A stretch of DNA of 64,000 nt from a bacterium (GTDB lineage: Bacteria; Orphanbacterota; Orphanbacteria; Orphanbacterales; Orphanbacteraceae), in NCBI GenBank assembly GCA_025782575.1, contig JALGYY010000002.1, positions 38,729-102,728 of the forward strand. Reading direction: 5' to 3'. This document shows, one piece after another, positions 60,760 to 64,000 of this stretch (its first letter is position 1; each line of letters begins with the position of its first letter). A model generated the notes under the pieces. That model worked only from the letters and a program-made list of their open reading frames with translations. It searched no databases and was not told the origin of the DNA. The translations under genes and the position numbers were made by a program.

Positions 60760-62430
60760 ATGAGATCCAGCAAAGCTCGCGCAGCGTCTACAGCGCCCGT
60801 TCTCCTCGCAATCCTCACGCTTACGTTCACTTTCTTAAGCGCATACGCCACCCCCCTCACCCACACCTGGAGTGCCCGTTACGGCGACGCCGGGAACCAG
60901 GTCACCGTTGACGCTTCATGGGATCCCACCGGCGCGATAATTACCACCGGTCATTTTCAGGATACACTCTCCTTTGGCGGTAACACTCTCGCCAGTGCGG
61001 GCGGCTGGGACGTCTATCTGGCCAAACTCGATGACTCGGGAGGCCACATCTGGAGCAACTCCTACGGTTCCACGGGCGATCAGTTCGTTACCGGGATGGA
61101 TGTCGATGTGGTGGGTAATGTCGTCATTTGCGGCATCTTCTACGGTTCGATCGACTTTGGTGGTGGTGTATTGACTTCTGCCGGCGACATCGATTTCTTT
61201 GTGGCAAAATTCCGTTTTGACGGCGTACACCAATGGAGTATGCGGTTCGGGGATGGAGTAAGACAGCGTTTCGGTAATGCCAATCCAGTGGTCGCATTCG
61301 ATGGGATTGGCGACGTGGTTATGACCGGGGAGCTGAATGGCACGGTCGATTTTGGTGGAGGATCTCTGGTCGGACCCGCAGCTAACATCACGGGCAAAGT
61401 GTTCCTCGCCAAATTCAATTCCGGTGGGAGCCATAGCTGGAGTTTTCTCCTTGATGTACTCGGCGGAAGCTTGTCCGTGACCACCGACGACTCCGCCAAC
61501 GTCATCATCGGTGTGAAGCAGATAACTGGTCAAGTCCCGGACTACGGTGGCGGCCCGCTCAGCGGTAGCGGGATACTGGGGATGGCCAAGTACACCAGGA
61601 GCGGAGCCCATATCTGGAGCAACGTATATTCAGGCGGGCGTGCGAGAGAACTCGAGGTGGATGCGTTCGGAAGGATTGTCATGGCCGGGGATGCTTTTCA
61701 ATCCGGGTTCTACGATGTCGGAGGCAGCTTGCTCTGGGGACTCGGTACAATCTTCGTGGCCCGTTACGACAGCAATGGCAACCACCTCGCGAGCGCGGCC
61801 TACGGCTCTTCAAACATTGTGAACGGGAACGTTGTAGCTGCTCTGACAACGGACCTTTCGGGAAACATCATCATCGGCGGCATCGCTTCCAGTGACTGGG
61901 GAGGTCCTGCCCCTGGCGGCGGTCCGTGCGCAGCACTCGCCTGCTATGACTCCGCCGGGGTCTTTCAATGGAATCAACGGTTCTGTGGAGTCGCGGGTGC
62001 GGTAACCGGCGTGGATTACCTGGATGGAAGTATCGCGTCCGGCGGCCATTTCGACGGCGCTCCGCTCGACCTGGGCGGGGGCCCACTCTCGAACGCCGGA
62101 TCTAACGACATTTTTGTCGCGCGATTCGGTGATGAATCGACCGGCATCGACCCGGGCGCTCCGATCTGGGCTTCGCGACTCAGCATCGCCCCGGATCCGT
62201 TCGCACGTGCCACGAACATATTCTACAATATCGTTGAACCGGGACCAGTCTCGATCACTCTGTTCGATATCAAGGGTGCGGTCGTTGCTCGGCCTTATCA
62301 GAGTAAATACAGCTCCGCCGGGGATCATGTGCTTCCGATTTCCCTGGGCCACCTCGCTTCCGGCGTCTACTTTGTGCAAATTCGTTCTGCAAATCTCTCA
62401 GAATCAAAACGAATCACTCTCGTCCGCTAG
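60760..62430 (+). CDS. Secreted SBBP-like beta-propeller protein with FlgD-Ig/T9SS-like tail
   Basis: A 556-residue exported protein. The signal peptide (APVLLAILTLTFTFLSAYA) is followed by about eight repeats of ~50 residues, e.g. GNVVICGIFYGSIDFGGGVL, DIFVARFGDESTGIDPGAP, with the cycle G.V...G.F...DFGGG.L.S.G..D.F.AK, as in SBBP/PQQ-like propeller proteins. The C-terminus (VSITLFDIKGAVVARPYQS ... LASGVYFVQIRS ... RITLVR) is the FlgD-type tail. ATG 60760 was chosen because GGAAGG lies 5 bases upstream. The stop codon abuts the left inverted repeat of the insertion sequence at 62430. Confidence 0.82.
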   Translation: MRSSKARAASTAPVLLAILTLTFTFLSAYATPLTHTWSARYGDAGNQVTVDASWDPTGAIITTGHFQDTLSFGGNTLASAGGWDVYLAKLDDSGGHIWSNSYGSTGDQFVTGMDVDVVGNVVICGIFYGSIDFGGGVLTSAGDIDFFVAKFRFDGVHQWSMRFGDGVRQRFGNANPVVAFDGIGDVVMTGELNGTVDFGGGSLVGPAANITGKVFLAKFNSGGSHSWSFLLDVLGGSLSVTTDDSANVIIGVKQITGQVPDYGGGPLSGSGILGMAKYTRSGAHIWSNVYSGGRARELEVDAFGRIVMAGDAFQSGFYDVGGSLLWGLGTIFVARYDSNGNHLASAAYGSSNIVNGNVVAALTTDLSGNIIIGGIASSDWGGPAPGGGPCAALACYDSAGVFQWNQRFCGVAGAVTGVDYLDGSIASGGHFDGAPLDLGGGPLSNAGSNDIFVARFGDESTGIDPGAPIWASRLSIAPDPFARATNIFYNIVEPGPVSITLFDIKGAVVARPYQSKYSSAGDHVLPISLGHLASGVYFVQIRSANLSESKRITLVR

Positions 62431-62442
62431 TATGGAACGACC
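62430..62442 (+). repeat. Left inverted repeat of the insertion sequence
   Basis: GTATGGAACGACC, perfect inverse of 63981-63993. Its first base is the last base of the preceding TAG stop. Confidence 0.75.
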
Positions 62443-62458
62443 ACATTAGTCAACCAAT

Positions 62459-62484
62459 GACCGTCCTCTTGTTGGGGGGCGGTC
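62459..62484 (+). terminator. Hairpin terminator near the left end of the element
   Basis: GACCGTCC pairs with GGGCGGTC (8 bp with one G-T), then TTCCTCTTT. It may end the preceding gene's transcript, or it may be part of the element's own structured non-coding end, since it lies inside the inverted repeat. Confidence 0.5.
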
Positions 62485-62745
62485 TTCCTCTTTGGTTTAC
62501 GGTATGGGGAGCGAGAGAAGGTCGGGCTCTTCGACGACGAGTCACGCTAGTATTTGCGGGTTGATCCGGCGTCCCGGTCAGAGCCGCATGACTGTGATCC
62601 GTCGGGAGATTGCGCCAACTGAAATCGCGAGTTCGGGGTCTATCGAACCCTATCGCACAACGGACCCGCGCCTTCTCCAGATCGTGCCGACCTTCTCTGC
62701 ATTCACCCCTACGAAGATTCATTCGAGATTTCGCTCCTAATCTGT
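62485..62745 (-). ncRNA. Candidate guide (bridge/seeker) RNA region of the insertion sequence
   Basis: About 260 bases without a credible gene between the hairpin and the transposase stop. In IS1111-type elements this side, downstream of the transposase, encodes the structured RNA that guides target choice. I have not folded it and cannot show its loops. It is proposed from position only. Confidence 0.3.
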
Positions 62746-63867
62746 TTACTGAGGAACGACACCGGCTCTCTCCGGACACATGACTGCCCAAAGATAGCCG
62801 ACGAGTTCTCGAGCCATGGCGACCACGGTCTTCTGGGTCGGTTTTCCCCGGAAGGTCATCCTACGCCAGCGCCGGTATAGTCTTTCCTGGGCTCGGTCTG
62901 CGATGGAGATGACCCATGCCGGCTGCCCTTCACGGCGGCGGCGCAAGGGGAGGCCCACGGCTGGGCGACTTCGATTGTGCCACGCCGCTTCGACAAGATA
63001 CCGGCGCACATGAGCATTACCCGCTTTCGTGATCGGCCCTCGTCGCTCTTTCTCCCCGCTTGAGGACTCTCTCGGCACCAGGCCAAAGTAGGCCATTAAC
63101 GCTCGCGCCGATGGGAAGCGGGAGAAGTCATGGACCTCCGCGAGTAAACTGACCGCTGTAACCATGTCGATCCCTCGGAAACAGCGGAGCCATCCGACAG
63201 GTTCGCGATAGGGCTCTTGGCGCCCGAACTCGCCAATCTGCTGCTCCAACTGGAGCTTCCGCTCGCCGTGTTGATCGACGGTCAAAAGGTAGCTATCAAA
63301 GGTAGCCTGCGCCGCCGGATCCTCGAAGCGGAGCTGACGGAGCCAGGCCATGTGTCGCGTCCCCCATCGGGTCTTCGTTTGGGTATAAATGCAATGGCGT
63401 CGAAGCAAGAACGTGCCCAGCCGGTGCCGCGCCCGCAAGAGATCGTCGCGTACGTCTTCGCGGCAACGGCAAAGATCTCGAAGAGACTCCTGCTCCTCGC
63501 TGGGAGGATGCACTTCCGTCAATAGGCCGGCCCGCAGCAACTGGGCCAGCTTGCGTGCATCCCGCCGGGCTGTCTTCACTTTGGATCCGGGCTGGATCGG
63601 AGTCAGGGACGGGGCGATGACGTGGCACATGACTTTTTCCGCTCTCAGCCGACGCTGGAGAACATAGCCGGTGGGCCCGGCTTCGTAGCGGCAGGTGACC
63701 TTCCCGGGAGCTTTGGCTAATAGCTTTCGCGCCAATCGACGGGCGATACCGGCATCGTTTCGCTCCTGCCACTCCAGTGGGGCACCGCAGTCGGGGAGCT
63801 CCATCGAAACCGCAATCGTCCGCTTATGCACATCCATCCCGACGTAAGTGATAGAATCTGTACCCAT
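62746..63867 (-). CDS. IS110-family transposase (DEDD/RuvC-like plus Ser domain), one acidic residue altered
   Basis: A 373-residue transposase. The N-terminal RuvC-like domain shows D12 (VGMDVHK), E62 (CRYEAGPTGY) and D103 (RRDARKLA). In this family the segment normally reads KTDRRDA with two acidic residues; here it is KTARRDA, so the Asp expected at position 100 is Ala. The C-terminal domain is intact in outline: FPSARALMAYFGLVPRESSS, GPITKAGNAHVRRYLVEAAW with the candidate catalytic Ser region. AAAGGAG lies before the ATG. The missing acidic residue may mean the copy is inactive. Confidence 0.88.
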   Translation of the reverse strand: MGTDSITYVGMDVHKRTIAVSMELPDCGAPLEWQERNDAGIARRLARKLLAKAPGKVTCRYEAGPTGYVLQRRLRAEKVMCHVIAPSLTPIQPGSKVKTARRDARKLAQLLRAGLLTEVHPPSEEQESLRDLCRCREDVRDDLLRARHRLGTFLLRRHCIYTQTKTRWGTRHMAWLRQLRFEDPAAQATFDSYLLTVDQHGERKLQLEQQIGEFGRQEPYREPVGWLRCFRGIDMVTAVSLLAEVHDFSRFPSARALMAYFGLVPRESSSGEKERRGPITKAGNAHVRRYLVEAAWHNRSRPAVGLPLRRRREGQPAWVISIADRAQERLYRRWRRMTFRGKPTQKTVVAMARELVGYLWAVMCPERAGVVPQ

Positions 63868-63980
63868 GACCGGCTCCTTTCGTATGCGGCTCTGACGCCT
63901 CCGGAGTCAACCCGCGAACATTGGCTCCAATGAGCCCACTCTGCCACCATAATGATGGCATGAGCTTACGATCGCGAGCC

Positions 63981-63993
63981 GGTCGTTCCATAC
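63981..63993 (-). repeat. Right inverted repeat of the insertion sequence
   Basis: GGTCGTTCCATAC, the perfect inverse of 62430-62442, about 114 bases upstream of the transposase start. The window ends 7 bases beyond it. Confidence 0.75.
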
Positions 63994-64000
63994 ACACTGA

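Larger units (their letters stand above)
62430..63993 (-). mobile_element. IS110-family insertion sequence, IS1111-type (with 13-bp inverted repeats)
   Basis: A single transposase gene lies between the 13-bp inverted repeats GTATGGAACGACC (62430-62442) and GGTCGTTCCATAC (63981-63993), giving about 1.56 kb. Most IS110 members lack inverted repeats; the IS1111 subgroup has short subterminal ones, so the true ends may lie a few bases outside these coordinates. The non-coding end after the transposase is long (about 300 bp), as expected in that subgroup, where the guide RNA lies downstream of the transposase. Insertion is directly at the stop codon of the preceding gene. Confidence 0.8.

Overview
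The window is bacterial chromosome of moderately high GC, densely coded on both strands. Many genes carry clear Shine-Dalgarno sites (GGAGG, AAGGAG). At least seven secreted proteins end in a FlgD-Ig/T9SS-like C-terminal domain of the pattern G(R/A).VR.L....G....W.G....G..V..GVYF.R......K..L.R. Lipoproteins, BACON and IPT/TIG repeat proteins, a two-helix-rich secretome and scattered enzymes with the same tail suggest a member of the FCB superphylum, most like uncultured lineages such as Eisenbacteria, Krumholzibacteriota or Latescibacteria. This placement is inferred from domain style; there is no rRNA, tRNA or other marker in the window to prove it.

Layout. 1-6.2 kb: the end of an unknown gene, a PBP4-type D-Ala-D-Ala carboxypeptidase, then a leftward group of a secreted protein, a TIG lipoprotein with a haem-like CX4CH motif, a GNAT acetyltransferase and a beta-keto acid cleavage enzyme. 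6.4-15.7 kb: a membrane-anchored phosphodiesterase, an M28 peptidase, a sulfotransferase-TPR fusion, a DUF1207-like envelope protein, an HU protein, a small secreted protein and an ArsR-type regulator. 15.7-21.4 kb: the regulator is divergent from an MFS exporter; then a methyltransferase, an HPt phosphotransfer protein, a glycine-rich secreted protein and a lipoprotein with an odd start.

21.6-25.0 kb holds the most unusual locus: a cytosolic-looking three-repeat protein with a C-terminal HEVGH metallopeptidase domain, a tightly coupled unknown protein and a small lipoprotein. It looks like an effector with a possible immunity partner. Next come a hipBA toxin-antitoxin pair, a glycerophosphodiesterase lipoprotein, a second small secreted protein with the same short C-terminal motif as the one at 14.2 kb, a nitronate monooxygenase and an orphan helical protein. 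31.5-46.9 kb: two esterases with FlgD tails, a membrane glycosyltransferase-like protein, a cupredoxin-like protein, a 2086-residue lipoprotein with 14 BACON repeats and two FGE-sulfatase domains, a two-gene secreted-protein operon and a methyltransferase pseudogene with an internal deletion.

47-64 kb: a GT87-like membrane protein, a TPR protein, a Ser/Thr kinase with TPR-like tail, a RelE-family protein with a novel N-terminal extension, an overlapping pair (outer-membrane barrel plus 984-residue secreted coiled-coil protein), an amidohydrolase-TPR fusion, a polytopic protein, a repeat protein with a FlgD tail and an IS110-family element of the IS1111 type with 13-bp inverted repeats and a long non-coding end. 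Many genes share an extended -10 promoter, TGGTATNAT, with little sign of a -35 box. No CRISPR array, rRNA, tRNA or replication origin was seen.
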